Assembly (NCBI GenBank): GCA_002392545.1
Contig: DGHF01000197.1
Coordinates: 1 to 8,878, forward strand
From: Ruminococcus sp. UBA3855
GTDB taxonomy: Bacteria; Bacillota; Clostridia; Oscillospirales; Ruminococcaceae
Reading direction: 5' to 3'
DNA length: 8,878 nt
A program made the position numbers and the translations under genes. The notes under the pieces were generated by a model that was not told the DNA's origin, made no database searches, and worked only from the letters and a program-made list of their open reading frames with translations. Numbering within the stretch: position 1 is the first letter of the stretch; every line of letters starts with the position of its first letter. This document shows, in pieces, positions 1-6,241 of the stretch.

Positions 1-156
1 ATTGGTAATCAGAATTTCTTCTGCTCCGCTCGATAACTGAATACGCACACATCTTATACTAAAAACTGTTGCAATATCAAATGCCATTTCTGAATTTGTT
101 TTGAATGCCCATCTTCGATACAAAGCACAGTTAAATTCTTTACTGACTTCCAATTT
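1..156 (-). pseudogene. IS4-family-like transposase relic (3' part, runs off left edge)
   Basis: Read on the minus strand from base 156 to base 1, one frame stays open for 52 codons after a TGA at 159-157. It ends at the window edge in residues VRIQLSSGAEEILITN. That pattern (V-R-[IV]-x-L-x-x-G-x-x-E-x-L-[IV]-T-N) resembles the beta-strand segment of IS4-family DDE transposases, which lies between the second catalytic Asp and the catalytic Glu and normally continues 'L'. There is no start codon, and stops at 177-175 and 159-157 block the frame upstream, so the N-terminal half is missing and this cannot be an intact gene. Whether the C-terminal part with the catalytic Glu survives lies outside the window. 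Family assignment is by recalled motif similarity only; a chance ORF tail is the alternative. Confidence 0.5.
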
Positions 157-181
157 TCAGTTATTAGATGCTTCTTATTGT

Positions 182-209
182 TTGACTTAGAAACAGAGAC
201 TAGTATAAA
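182..209 (+). promoter_or_regulatory. Sigma-A-type promoter of the small ORF at 229
   Basis: TTGACT at 182-187 and TATAAA at 204-209 are separated by 16 bases. Transcription would begin near base 216, only a few bases before the AGGAG ribosome-binding site at 221-225, giving a very short leader. The good match and its position support the small ORF downstream being, or having been, a real gene. Confidence 0.5.
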
Positions 210-228
210 ATAGAAAAATAAGGAGTGA

Positions 229-438
229 ATGAAAATTGAAATGAGCGTAAAAATGACAGACAAGGATGGAAACATCATCACAAAGATAGTAGAAACAGAA
301 GTGCTGGAAGTCACAGAGTTTGGAAATCCAGAAACATTTTATGAGGTGTTTGACAGATTTGAAAAACCAGTGATAGAAGCGAGAAACCAGATAGGGGAAT
401 CAATGTTCCGTCAAAGTGGTCAATTTCATGCTGAATAA
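229..438 (+). CDS. Small acidic protein of unknown function (69 aa), possibly a truncated mobile-element gene
   Basis: The 69-residue product starts with a charged beta-hairpin-like stretch (MSVKMTDKDGNIITK, residues 5-19). A helical, acidic segment follows (FYEVFDRFEKPVIEARNQIG, about residues 37-56), and the end is a short unrelated-looking tail. No signal peptide, membrane segment or cysteine is present. AGGAG at 221-225 lies only 3 bases before the chosen ATG; the in-frame ATG at 241 has 15 bases of spacing, so the start is uncertain. A promoter at 182-209 fits. The gene sits between a transposase relic and a tRNA gene. The architecture (beta hairpin, then a helix ending in 'EARN') gives a faint impression of the N-terminal region of some transposases cut short at the C-terminus, but I do not recognise a family firmly. 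Expression is plausible; function is unknown. Confidence 0.5.
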   Translation: MKIEMSVKMTDKDGNIITKIVETEVLEVTEFGNPETFYEVFDRFEKPVIEARNQIGESMFRQSGQFHAE

Positions 439-490
439 GCAAAAAGGTCAGAGCTAATGCAATCGCCTTAGCACTTTCACAAGAAACGAA

Positions 491-540
491 TCAAAACGAT
501 TGTTCCAAATCCATTCTCAAAAATGAAACAATCGTTTTGA
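491..540 (-). repeat. 14-bp perfect inverted repeat just beyond the tRNA-Ser 3' end
   Basis: Bases 491-504 (TCAAAACGATTGTT) are the exact reverse complement of 527-540, with a 22-base loop. The nearest arm starts 15 bases past the tRNA discriminator base in the tRNA's transcription direction. It can fold as a hairpin in the tRNA precursor, but the following bases (TTCGTTTCTT) are only a broken T tract. It may be a weak terminator, a processing element or the footprint of a small inserted element. The perfection of the arms is seen directly; the role is inference. Confidence 0.6.
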
Positions 541-554
541 ATAGTGAAATATAA

Positions 555-640
555 CGGAGAGTTAGGGATTCGAACCCTAGATTCCTTTTGGGAATACAGC
601 GTTTCGAGCGCTGCACCTTCGACCACTCGGACAACTCTCC
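555..640 (-). tRNA. tRNA-Ser (anticodon CGA)
   Basis: Read on the minus strand, the gene has a 7-bp acceptor stem (GGAGAGT with ACTCTCC) and a D arm with GAGTGGTCGAA. The anticodon stem CAGCG/CGCTG encloses the loop CTCGAAA, so the anticodon is CGA and reads UCG. A long variable arm (ATTCC/GGAAT) marks a class II tRNA. The T arm is TAGGG-TTCGAAT-CCCTA, and the discriminator G at 555 is a serine identity base. CCA is not encoded. The D-stem pair 10-25 appears to be a U-U mismatch, the only flaw seen. No convincing promoter lies directly upstream; the nearest good one is at 832-860, in front of a broken tRNA copy, so this tRNA may be transcribed from there with a leader of about 185 bases. Confidence 0.95.
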
Positions 641-773
641 ATAATTGACAAATGCACCACATAGAGGATGCGAGAAAATTGAAAGAAGGGTACTTGCAGA
701 ATGAAATTCCAACAAGGGAAAAGCTAGCTAAAAGAAGTCTCGTCAAAAATTACCCATGAAGACCGACAAAATT

Positions 774-813
774 TTTCGAGTCGTTCTCGTTATGACCACT
801 TCGATACATCTCC
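774..813 (-). pseudogene. 5' half of a second tRNA-Ser(CGA), broken at the anticodon loop
   Basis: On the minus strand from 813, the sequence begins GGAGATGTATCGAAGTGGTC and continues ATAACGAGAACGA into the loop CTCGAAA (780-774, anticodon CGA at 778-776). This has the acceptor 5' strand, D arm and 5' anticodon stem of a serine tRNA. GGAGA, the GTGGTC D-loop core and the CTCGAAA loop also occur in the intact tRNA at 555-640. Past the loop the match stops: the next bases (AATTT) cannot pair with the 5' anticodon stem (AACGA), and no TTCGAAT T arm or acceptor 3' strand follows. A strong promoter lies 12 bases before a start site that would suit a tRNA. It is therefore read as a truncated tRNA gene. 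A chance resemblance is unlikely given the promoter placement, but not excluded. Confidence 0.6.
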
Positions 814-831
814 ATGTAACACATCTCTTCT

Positions 832-860
832 ATTATAACATACTTTTTCTGAAAAAGCAA
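832..860 (-). promoter_or_regulatory. Strong sigma-A promoter upstream of the tRNA-Ser remnant and tRNA-Ser
   Basis: On the minus strand, TTGCTT (860-855) and TATAAT (837-832) are separated by exactly 17 bases. Transcription would start near 825, about 12 bases before the first base of the tRNA remnant at 813, which is typical spacing for a tRNA gene. No convincing terminator is visible between here and 640, so the intact tRNA-Ser may depend on it. Confidence 0.75.
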
Positions 861-881
861 GTGTTTTTTCGAAAAAAATTG

Positions 882-912
882 AAAAATCCCCTGTAAAAAC
901 AGGGGACTTTTT
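882..912 (-). terminator. Intrinsic terminator of the GH25-dockerin gene
   Basis: A 7-bp stem (887-893 TCCCCTG with 900-906 CAGGGGA) has a 6-base loop. In the minus direction it is followed by TTTTTC and then a second T run. It starts 28 bases past the stop codon at 935. The opposite side also carries five Ts (908-912), so it could work in both directions. Confidence 0.85.
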
Positions 913-934
913 GATAATAATAAAGTACAGCAAA

Positions 935-2767
935 TTATTCAGGGAGCTGTCCGCTTCCATTGAGTGCGCTGTAAAGGAGCACAGCACAAGCATCCACGGA
1001 GTCAACTCTTCCGTCCTGATTAACATCCAGCAGGGAAAGATGTGCATCTGTCAGGTAATAATCATCACTGCCTGTTCCGATGCTTGCGGAATAATTCAAA
1101 ATCACACTTGCATCAAGGGAATCTACAACGCCATCAAGGTTGCTGTCACCTGCGAGGAAACTATTTTCACTGTTTGTAACAATCACATTGCAAACGGTAA
1201 CATTACCGTTGAAATCTTCTGCAATAAGTTCCGTTTTTCCGACACCAACAGCCTCAAGAGAACCATTCTCGTCGATTGCAATAATATTATTGTCAGCGGA
1301 ACGAACAGAAGCGTTTGTTCCTGCTACAGAAATTCCGGTCTCACCAAGCTGGTTAAACAGCATTGTAGCATATTTAAGAGCTTTTTCGATGGGGTCAGTT
1401 GGTGCAGGGGGGGTAATCAATTCAGCCGGCTCAGTAGGTTCTTCAGTGGGGACAGCCGGATTTTCCATAGTAGGCTCTTCGGTGGGTTCTTCTGTCGGCT
1501 CTAAAGTAAATTCTGTAGGTTCAGTGGTATCAATAACAATCACAGCACAAGGCTCAGTAACGACCTCTGTAGGCAGTGTGAGCAGAATAGAGGGGTCAAG
1601 AGTTGGTTCTTCGGTGGGTGCTTCTGTCGGTTCAGGAGTGATTTCAGAAGGTTCTTCTGTAGGTGCAGGATTGAAAGCAGGAGCATCAGCATCTGTTACA
1701 ACCACATGAACAAAATCGCTTGAACCGTTGCTGGAAGTTAAAAGAATATCAGTCTCACCAGCTCCGACAGCGGTAATTTTTCCGGAATTATCAACCACTG
1801 CAATATTATTGTCATTGCTTGTGAATGTCAGACGACCGTCACCATAATATTCAGGGGACACAAATGCATCTGCACCGCTGAGGGTGAGGGTATCCGGAAT
1901 GATATTCACCTTGCGGGAATAACATACACTTCTGTCAACTCCGCCTGTGATGCCGGCAACAGAACCGCTTGCTGTAAACTGCCATACATCATAATCGCCG
2001 GAATAACTTGTGCTTGTTGTGTAATGTGCCAGCCAGATGGAATACTTTGCAGACAGGCGGTCAGCATACAGATAATTGGTCAGCCATGATTTATTAGCAT
2101 AAACTCCGGCACGGTAGCCAGCAGCCTCAATTGTGGAACAGAATGCTTCGCAAAGCTGAGTGCGCTGTTCTGTGGTGAGGTTCGCCTTGTCCATACGTCC
2201 GGTTGCACCTTCCACCTTTTCAATATCATAGTAAATGGGGAGTGAAAGGGGATAACCATTCAGACCATCAAGAACAAAATTCGCTTCCTCAATTGCTTCC
2301 GCAACGGTGGTTGCTTGTGTATAAAAATAAAGTCCGACATCCAGACCAACTCTGGTAGCTTCTTCAAGGTTGGTGCGGAAATACTGGTCAGTGACAAGAG
2401 TGCCTTCGTTTCCATAGCCACGGTAGCCCATGCGGATGATTGCCTGCTGTACGCCGTCAGCTGCAACAGCATCCCAATTGATAGACTTCTGGTATCTGGA
2501 AACGTCAATGCAGTCAAGCTTCATATAATCAGCGTATCTGGAATTATGTACAAGGGAATTAACACTTGGGGCTGCTTCTGCTAAATTGGAACTTGAAGTA
2601 TTAAATCTTTTTGGGTCTTCCTTACCAAACTCATACTCATACACGGCATCTGCAACAGCGTTTTTTACTGCAAACAGTACAGAAGAGCCTGTACCTGTTA
2701 CCTGTGCTGCGAGTATCATTGCAGAAAATGCTGCAACTATTTGAGTTCGTTTCTGATTCTTACCCAT
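935..2767 (-). CDS. Secreted GH25 muramidase with Ig-like domains, PT linker and C-terminal dockerin
   Basis: The 610-residue protein should cut the glycan backbone of peptidoglycan outside the cell and dock onto a cohesin. Residues 1-41 are a basic-hydrophobic signal peptide, probably cut near AVADA. Residues 84-285 form a GH25 barrel: D88 in DVSRYQ, D181 and E183 in the DIE motif (expected catalytic residues), W262 in DVWQF and D278 in GGVDRS. A Big_2-like Ig domain (about 290-360) follows, then a TEEPTE-rich linker (about 361-458), a second Ig-like unit (about 468-532) and a dockerin (541-605) with loops DSNLDGVVDSLD and DVNQDGRVDSVD. The start at 2767 is chosen over an in-frame ATG at 2902 because GGGAGG lies 10 bases upstream and the signal peptide then begins correctly; the longer reading would also start upstream of the likely transcription start. 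It is a single gene with its own promoter and terminator. The GH25 and dockerin calls are firm; the Ig calls are moderate. Whether it remodels its own wall or attacks competitors is unknown. Confidence 0.95.
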   Translation of the reverse strand: MGKNQKRTQIVAAFSAMILAAQVTGTGSSVLFAVKNAVADAVYEYEFGKEDPKRFNTSSSNLAEAAPSVNSLVHNSRYADYMKLDCIDVSRYQKSINWDAVAADGVQQAIIRMGYRGYGNEGTLVTDQYFRTNLEEATRVGLDVGLYFYTQATTVAEAIEEANFVLDGLNGYPLSLPIYYDIEKVEGATGRMDKANLTTEQRTQLCEAFCSTIEAAGYRAGVYANKSWLTNYLYADRLSAKYSIWLAHYTTSTSYSGDYDVWQFTASGSVAGITGGVDRSVCYSRKVNIIPDTLTLSGADAFVSPEYYGDGRLTFTSNDNNIAVVDNSGKITAVGAGETDILLTSSNGSSDFVHVVVTDADAPAFNPAPTEEPSEITPEPTEAPTEEPTLDPSILLTLPTEVVTEPCAVIVIDTTEPTEFTLEPTEEPTEEPTMENPAVPTEEPTEPAELITPPAPTDPIEKALKYATMLFNQLGETGISVAGTNASVRSADNNIIAIDENGSLEAVGVGKTELIAEDFNGNVTVCNVIVTNSENSFLAGDSNLDGVVDSLDASVILNYSASIGTGSDDYYLTDAHLSLLDVNQDGRVDSVDACAVLLYSALNGSGQLPE

Positions 2768-2886
2768 GTCTGAATTACCTCCCGAAATATTTGTCATATT
2801 CGTCAATATTGATTTACTTAGGTTAAACGTTTTCGTTAATTTGGCATTTTTTAATACAGGTCGTCTCCCTTCGACTCCCTGTCGAC
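2768..2886 (-). promoter_or_regulatory. About 120-base 5' leader of the GH25-dockerin mRNA
   Basis: From the predicted start site near 2886 to the ATG at 2767 the message carries an unusually long leader. Near its 5' end GTCG and CGAC segments (about 2848-2884) can pair around a purine-rich loop. Closer to the gene, two AATATT palindromic segments lie just before the GGGAGG ribosome-binding site and could pair with each other. I recognise no known riboswitch class, and no intrinsic terminator is evident inside the leader. Confidence 0.4.
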
Positions 2887-2892
2887 TGTTAC

Positions 2893-2921
2893 AGTATAAC
2901 ATATTTCAGTGATAATGTCAA
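2893..2921 (-). promoter_or_regulatory. Consensus sigma-A promoter of the GH25-dockerin gene
   Basis: On the minus strand, TTGACA (2921-2916) and TATACT (2898-2893) are exactly 17 bases apart. An A/T run directly upstream (2926-2945) resembles an UP element. The start site would lie near 2886. The promoter is divergent from that of the membrane-protein gene at 3142. Confidence 0.85.
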
Positions 2922-3078
2922 GCCTTTTTAAAAAAAAAATTACATCATTTTTTCATTTTTTCAAAAAAATATTGATTTTGCTAAGTTTTTTTATGAAAAA
3001 AAGAAACAAAATGATTACAAAAGGGAAACAGACCCGATTTTTCCCATTTTCTACTTTTTGAACTTTCTGTGACATCTA
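2922..3078. other. AT-rich divergent intergenic spacer
   Basis: This stretch between the two divergent promoters is dominated by A and T runs (for example around 2926-2990), which could serve as UP elements and curved DNA for both promoters. A weak 6-bp inverted repeat (GGGAAA ... TTTCCC, about 3024-3047) is the only other structure seen. No coding potential or RNA gene is apparent. Confidence 0.6.
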
Positions 3079-3107
3079 TTGACTTTTTTCATTACATATG
3101 GTATAAT
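3079..3107 (+). promoter_or_regulatory. Sigma-A promoter of the membrane-protein and beta-mannosidase genes
   Basis: TTGACT (3079-3084) and TATAAT (3102-3107) are separated by exactly 17 bases. Transcription would begin near 3114, giving a leader of about 28 bases that holds the purine-rich ribosome-binding site before the ATG at 3142. Confidence 0.85.
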
Positions 3108-3141
3108 AAATCATCAATGAAATAATGGGAGGGGAGAGGTT

Positions 3142-3621
3142 ATGCCAGTATCCAGAGAGCAGAAAAGGTTTGCAGAGGTTCATTTGATGAGAACCATCGT
3201 AACGCTTCCCTTTTTTGTTGCCATGATAGTGTCGCTTTTTCCACTGTTTACCAATATATCCGGTTTTGTGAAAGCGCATTTTGCATGGAAAGATGTAGAA
3301 GCGGAAGTGATGGTTGTCACATCGGATACGTCCTATTTTCGGTATCGTCATGAAAGGGATAAGACATTTCATACCGGTTCGGTGACAAGGCAGAAAATAT
3401 TATGGTGTATTCCGTTCGGAGACCCCCCTCACGAAAATGATTCTGTAAAAATTGCATACAATCCGTCAAAACCGACAGAATATGTAGTGTATCACAAAAT
3501 TTATTGCAGTCTCGTGACATGGGGAATTATTGAGGTTTTAGCTTTTTTCCTGTATTTTGATTTAGATGCAAGAATGAAAGAGCACATCCGCAAAACCACA
3601 AACATCCGTTTGACAGGATGA
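3142..3621 (+). CDS. Small two-TM membrane protein, DUF3592-like
   Basis: The product has 159 residues. A basic N-terminus precedes a first membrane segment (about 17-38). A beta-rich extracytoplasmic stretch of about 80 residues follows, then a second membrane segment (about 121-140) and a basic cytoplasmic tail. The middle domain ends in VKIAYNPSKPTEYVVY (102-117). That 'V-x-x-x-Y-[ND]-P-x-x-P' motif just before the last helix is typical of DUF3592 proteins, whose function is unknown. GGGAGGGGAGAGG directly precedes the ATG and fixes the start. It has a strong promoter, and the beta-mannosidase begins 99 bases after its stop on the same strand. Co-transcription is likely unless the hairpin at 3642-3684 stops RNA polymerase. 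No substrate or partner can be inferred. Confidence 0.85.
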   Translation: MPVSREQKRFAEVHLMRTIVTLPFFVAMIVSLFPLFTNISGFVKAHFAWKDVEAEVMVVTSDTSYFRYRHERDKTFHTGSVTRQKILWCIPFGDPPHENDSVKIAYNPSKPTEYVVYHKIYCSLVTWGIIEVLAFFLYFDLDARMKEHIRKTTNIRLTG

Positions 3622-3641
3622 ATACCAGACAATCGACCAAC

Positions 3642-3684
3642 AGAAAGGGGAATGCTTTCCCAAATGGGCAGGCATTCCCTTTCT
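3642..3684 (+). terminator. Large intergenic hairpin before the beta-mannosidase gene (partial terminator or processing site)
   Basis: Bases 3642-3655 (AGAAAGGGGAATGC) pair with 3672-3684 over 13 bp with one bulged G. Flanking ACAG and CTGT can extend the stem, and the loop contains a small CCC/GGG inner pairing. No T tract follows (CTGTAGAATATG), so full intrinsic termination is doubtful. It more likely reduces read-through, stabilises the upstream message or marks a cleavage point. A TATGATAATATAAT stretch (3693-3706) after it could be a -10 element, but no good -35 accompanies it. Confidence 0.5.
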
Positions 3685-3720
3685 CTGTAGAATATGATAA
3701 TATAATGAGGAGGAATCTCA

Positions 3721-6114
3721 ATGAAAAAAACACTGCTTGATAAAAATTGGCAAATGCAGATGGGGAATTCTGACAAAAGTTATGCCTGTTCTGTCCCCTG
3801 TTCGATGTATCATACCTTAATCAAGTATGATGTCATTCCTGACCCAAGTTACAGGGAAAATGAAAAGGAGGCTTTCAAGTATTCTGAGCAGGATTGCACA
3901 TTTTCGACAAAGTTTCCGTATTCCGTGAGTGATGAACAGCATGTATTTCTCTGTTTTGACGGCATTGATACCCTTGCAGAAATCGTCCTCAATGGCGAAA
4001 CCATTGCACACACAGACAATATGCACAGAAGATGGCGTTTTGACGTGACCAGAAAATTGCAGGCGGAAAACAGCCTGACAGTCAAAATCAGCTCTCCTTT
4101 GAAGTATATCGCTGAGAAACAGGCACAGCATCCCTTGTGGGGAGTGAATTCGACAGTGGAAGGATTTCCGCATATTAGAAAATCTCACTATATGTTCGGA
4201 TGGGACTGGGGCATGAAACTTCCTGACATGGGAATCTGGAGAGATGTGTATTTAGAGTGCTGGAGTACCGGACGAATTCAGGAAGTACAATATTTGCAGG
4301 AACATGAAGCAGACCTTGTGACCCTGACCGTCAAGCCGGCGTTCGAATGTGACAGCGATTCTTTGAAATGGACATTTGCCCTTTACGACCCCGACGGAGA
4401 GGAATTTTTCAGAGAGGAAATGCACCCTGTTTCAGACAAAAGCATCAGCATGACCATTGCCAACCCTGAATTATGGTGGGCGAACGGCTACGGAAAACCA
4501 AATCTTTATACTGCTGTGATTCTTTTGACAGATGCAGCAGGCAATGCCCTTGACAGCCGAACGGAAAAAATTGGCTTGCGCACACTGACCATCAGGCAAG
4601 AGCCGGATGAATGGGGAGACAGTTTCAGTTTCTGTCTGAATGGTGTCGATATTTTCGCCAAAGGTGCAAACTGGATTCCCACAGACCAGATTTTACCAAA
4701 CTGCACCGCCAAGAAAACAATCTCATTATTACAGGCTTGCAAGGATGCCAATTTCAACATGGTTCGGGTATGGGGCGGAGGATTTTACCCATCTGACGAA
4801 TTTTATGATTTTTGTGATGAAAACGGTCTGATTGTGTGGGAAGATTTGATGTTTGCTTGTGCGAATTACCGCCTGAATGATGAATTCTGGAGCACAACAG
4901 AAATGGAAATCCGTGATAATATCATTCGTCTGAGAAATCATGCTTCATTGGGGTTGTGGTGCGGAAATAATGAAATTGAAACCGCCCTCCAAACGTGGGG
5001 ACTTCCTGAAAATCCCGAAGCCAAGGCAGATTATCAGGAAATGTTCAAAAAGCGTATTCCGGAAATTGTGAACGAACTCGACGAACAGCGTTTCTATTGG
5101 CAGTCGTCACCGTCGGGCGGAGACGTGCATAATTGGGAAGTGTGGCATGGTTTCCAGCCATTTACGGCATTCAGAGAAAAACACCCTCGTTTCTGTTCAG
5201 AATACGGCTTTGAATCGCTCCCAAGTCAGAAAACATTATTGACCGTCTGCGACCCTTTGCAGGGCGATTTGAATTTAATGTCCCCCGTCATGGAAGCCCA
5301 CCAGAAATGCGAACAAGGCAACGAGAAAATCATGTATTACCTTGCACAAATGGTGCGCTATCCGGAGAGTTTCACAGATTTAATTCATGCAAGCCAGTTT
5401 GTACAGGCGGAATGCATCCGCTCCAATGTGGAGCATATGCGCCGGAATCGTGGCAGATGCATGGGGTCACTGTATTGGCAGTTGAACGACTCCAACCCTG
5501 TCATTTCATGGAGCAGTATCGATTATGATAACCGCTGGAAAGCCCTGCACTATTATGCAAAGAGATTCTATGCGCCTATTTTGTTGACAGCTGGTGCAAT
5601 GGGTGAACCGATTTTCAATATTTCCAATGAGACAATGGAAAATATCAATGGTATCATTCGCTGGAGCATCCGGAATGCGAAATCTGAAATCATGCAGTCC
5701 GGTGAAATTGTGGCGGAAGTTCCGGCAATGTCGGCGAAATTTTTTGACAGAATTCAGGGGCTTGATGAATATTACACCCCCGAAAACCGCAGAAAATATT
5801 ATTTTGCCTACGAATTCGAAAGCAACGGCGAAATCCTCAGCAAAGGCACGTCTTTGCTGACCGTCCCGAAGCAGTTTGAATTTATCAAGCCTGAAATCAA
5901 GACCGAACTCCGCAAACTCCCTGAACATTATATTTTATCGGTGCAGTCGGATGTATTTGTACAGGCTGTGGAGCTGGACTGCCGGAATTTTGACATTCCC
6001 TTTTCTGATAACTGGTTTAGTCTGAACGGGGGAGAAACAGTGCTTGTCACGTTCCCGAAAGATGAACGCCTGACATTAGATATTCTCTGGAATGAATTGA
6101 TTGTCCGCTGTTAA
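3721..6114 (+). CDS. Glycoside hydrolase family 2 beta-mannosidase (cytoplasmic)
   Basis: The 797-residue enzyme should release mannose from the non-reducing ends of beta-1,4-manno-oligosaccharides (EC 3.2.1.25 by family). An N-terminal jelly-roll region (1-180) carries HYMFGWDWG (156-164) and GIWRDVYLE (171-179), a signature of GH2 beta-mannosidases. The middle immunoglobulin-like domain (about 185-292) leads into the barrel, with KGANWIPTD (314-322) and VRVWGGGFYPSDEFYDFCDE (348-367). The acid/base is E418 in GNNEIE, and the nucleophile is E494 in FCSEYGFES. A C-terminal beta domain completes the usual length. There is no signal peptide, linker or dockerin, so it acts inside the cell on imported oligosaccharides. 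GAGGAGG lies 7 bases before the ATG. A terminator follows closely, so it ends the transcription unit started at about 3114. The exact sugar specificity is inferred from the family. Confidence 0.95.
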   Translation: MKKTLLDKNWQMQMGNSDKSYACSVPCSMYHTLIKYDVIPDPSYRENEKEAFKYSEQDCTFSTKFPYSVSDEQHVFLCFDGIDTLAEIVLNGETIAHTDNMHRRWRFDVTRKLQAENSLTVKISSPLKYIAEKQAQHPLWGVNSTVEGFPHIRKSHYMFGWDWGMKLPDMGIWRDVYLECWSTGRIQEVQYLQEHEADLVTLTVKPAFECDSDSLKWTFALYDPDGEEFFREEMHPVSDKSISMTIANPELWWANGYGKPNLYTAVILLTDAAGNALDSRTEKIGLRTLTIRQEPDEWGDSFSFCLNGVDIFAKGANWIPTDQILPNCTAKKTISLLQACKDANFNMVRVWGGGFYPSDEFYDFCDENGLIVWEDLMFACANYRLNDEFWSTTEMEIRDNIIRLRNHASLGLWCGNNEIETALQTWGLPENPEAKADYQEMFKKRIPEIVNELDEQRFYWQSSPSGGDVHNWEVWHGFQPFTAFREKHPRFCSEYGFESLPSQKTLLTVCDPLQGDLNLMSPVMEAHQKCEQGNEKIMYYLAQMVRYPESFTDLIHASQFVQAECIRSNVEHMRRNRGRCMGSLYWQLNDSNPVISWSSIDYDNRWKALHYYAKRFYAPILLTAGAMGEPIFNISNETMENINGIIRWSIRNAKSEIMQSGEIVAEVPAMSAKFFDRIQGLDEYYTPENRRKYYFAYEFESNGEILSKGTSLLTVPKQFEFIKPEIKTELRKLPEHYILSVQSDVFVQAVELDCRNFDIPFSDNWFSLNGGETVLVTFPKDERLTLDILWNELIVRC

Positions 6115-6126
6115 ACAAAATCATTG

Positions 6127-6161
6127 CAACAGTCACCCCAAAACGGTGGCTGTTGTTTTTT
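6127..6161 (+). terminator. Intrinsic terminator of the beta-mannosidase gene
   Basis: An 11-bp stem (6127-6137 CAACAGTCACC with 6145-6155 GGTGGCTGTTG, one G-U pair) has a 7-base loop and is followed by six Ts. It begins 13 bases after the stop codon. Confidence 0.92.
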
Positions 6162-6219
6162 CCCTGAATTGCGTAAATGGGAATTATCATTCACATTTTA
6201 TTTAACATTTTTTTTTTTA

Positions 6220-6241
6220 ATATATACTTGATATATACTTG
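6220..6241 (+). repeat. Tandem 11-bp duplication overlapping the -35 of the LRR-dockerin promoter
   Basis: ATATATACTTG occurs twice in direct succession (6220-6230 and 6231-6241). The last bases of the second copy form the start of the TTGACA -35 hexamer. It could be a slippage product or a paired operator half-site; its role is unknown. Confidence 0.7.

Noticed and set aside
54..314. 86-residue minus-strand frame with a hydrophobic middle
   Set aside because: It overlaps the promoter and coding part of the small plus-strand ORF, has no ribosome-binding site, and runs in a different frame from the transposase relic.
555..813. One tRNA-Ser gene split by a group I intron in the anticodon loop
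   Set aside because: The downstream tRNA (640-555) has its own complete 5' half with different stem sequences, so it is not a 3' exon, and the 133-base spacer is too short and shows no intron core.
1386..1700. Short tandem repeats suggesting a CRISPR array or satellite
   Set aside because: The periodicity comes from degenerate Glu-Pro-Thr codons of the linker; repeats are imperfect, in frame and have no unique spacers.
1140..1709. Plus-strand open frame rich in GSSVGS repeats, and a second one at 911-1504
   Set aside because: Both lie opposite the GH25-dockerin gene; the repeats are the complement of its TEEPTE linker. They lack ribosome-binding sites and sensible domains.
2768..2902. N-terminal extension of the GH25 protein by 45 residues from the ATG at 2902
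   Set aside because: That ATG lies upstream of the predicted transcription start, has no ribosome-binding site, and would bury the signal peptide. The ATG at 2767 has GGGAGG before it.
3022..3050. Inverted repeat GGGAAA/TTTCCC as a terminator
   Set aside because: Only 6 bp, poor T tail, and no gene ends nearby; it lies between divergent promoters.
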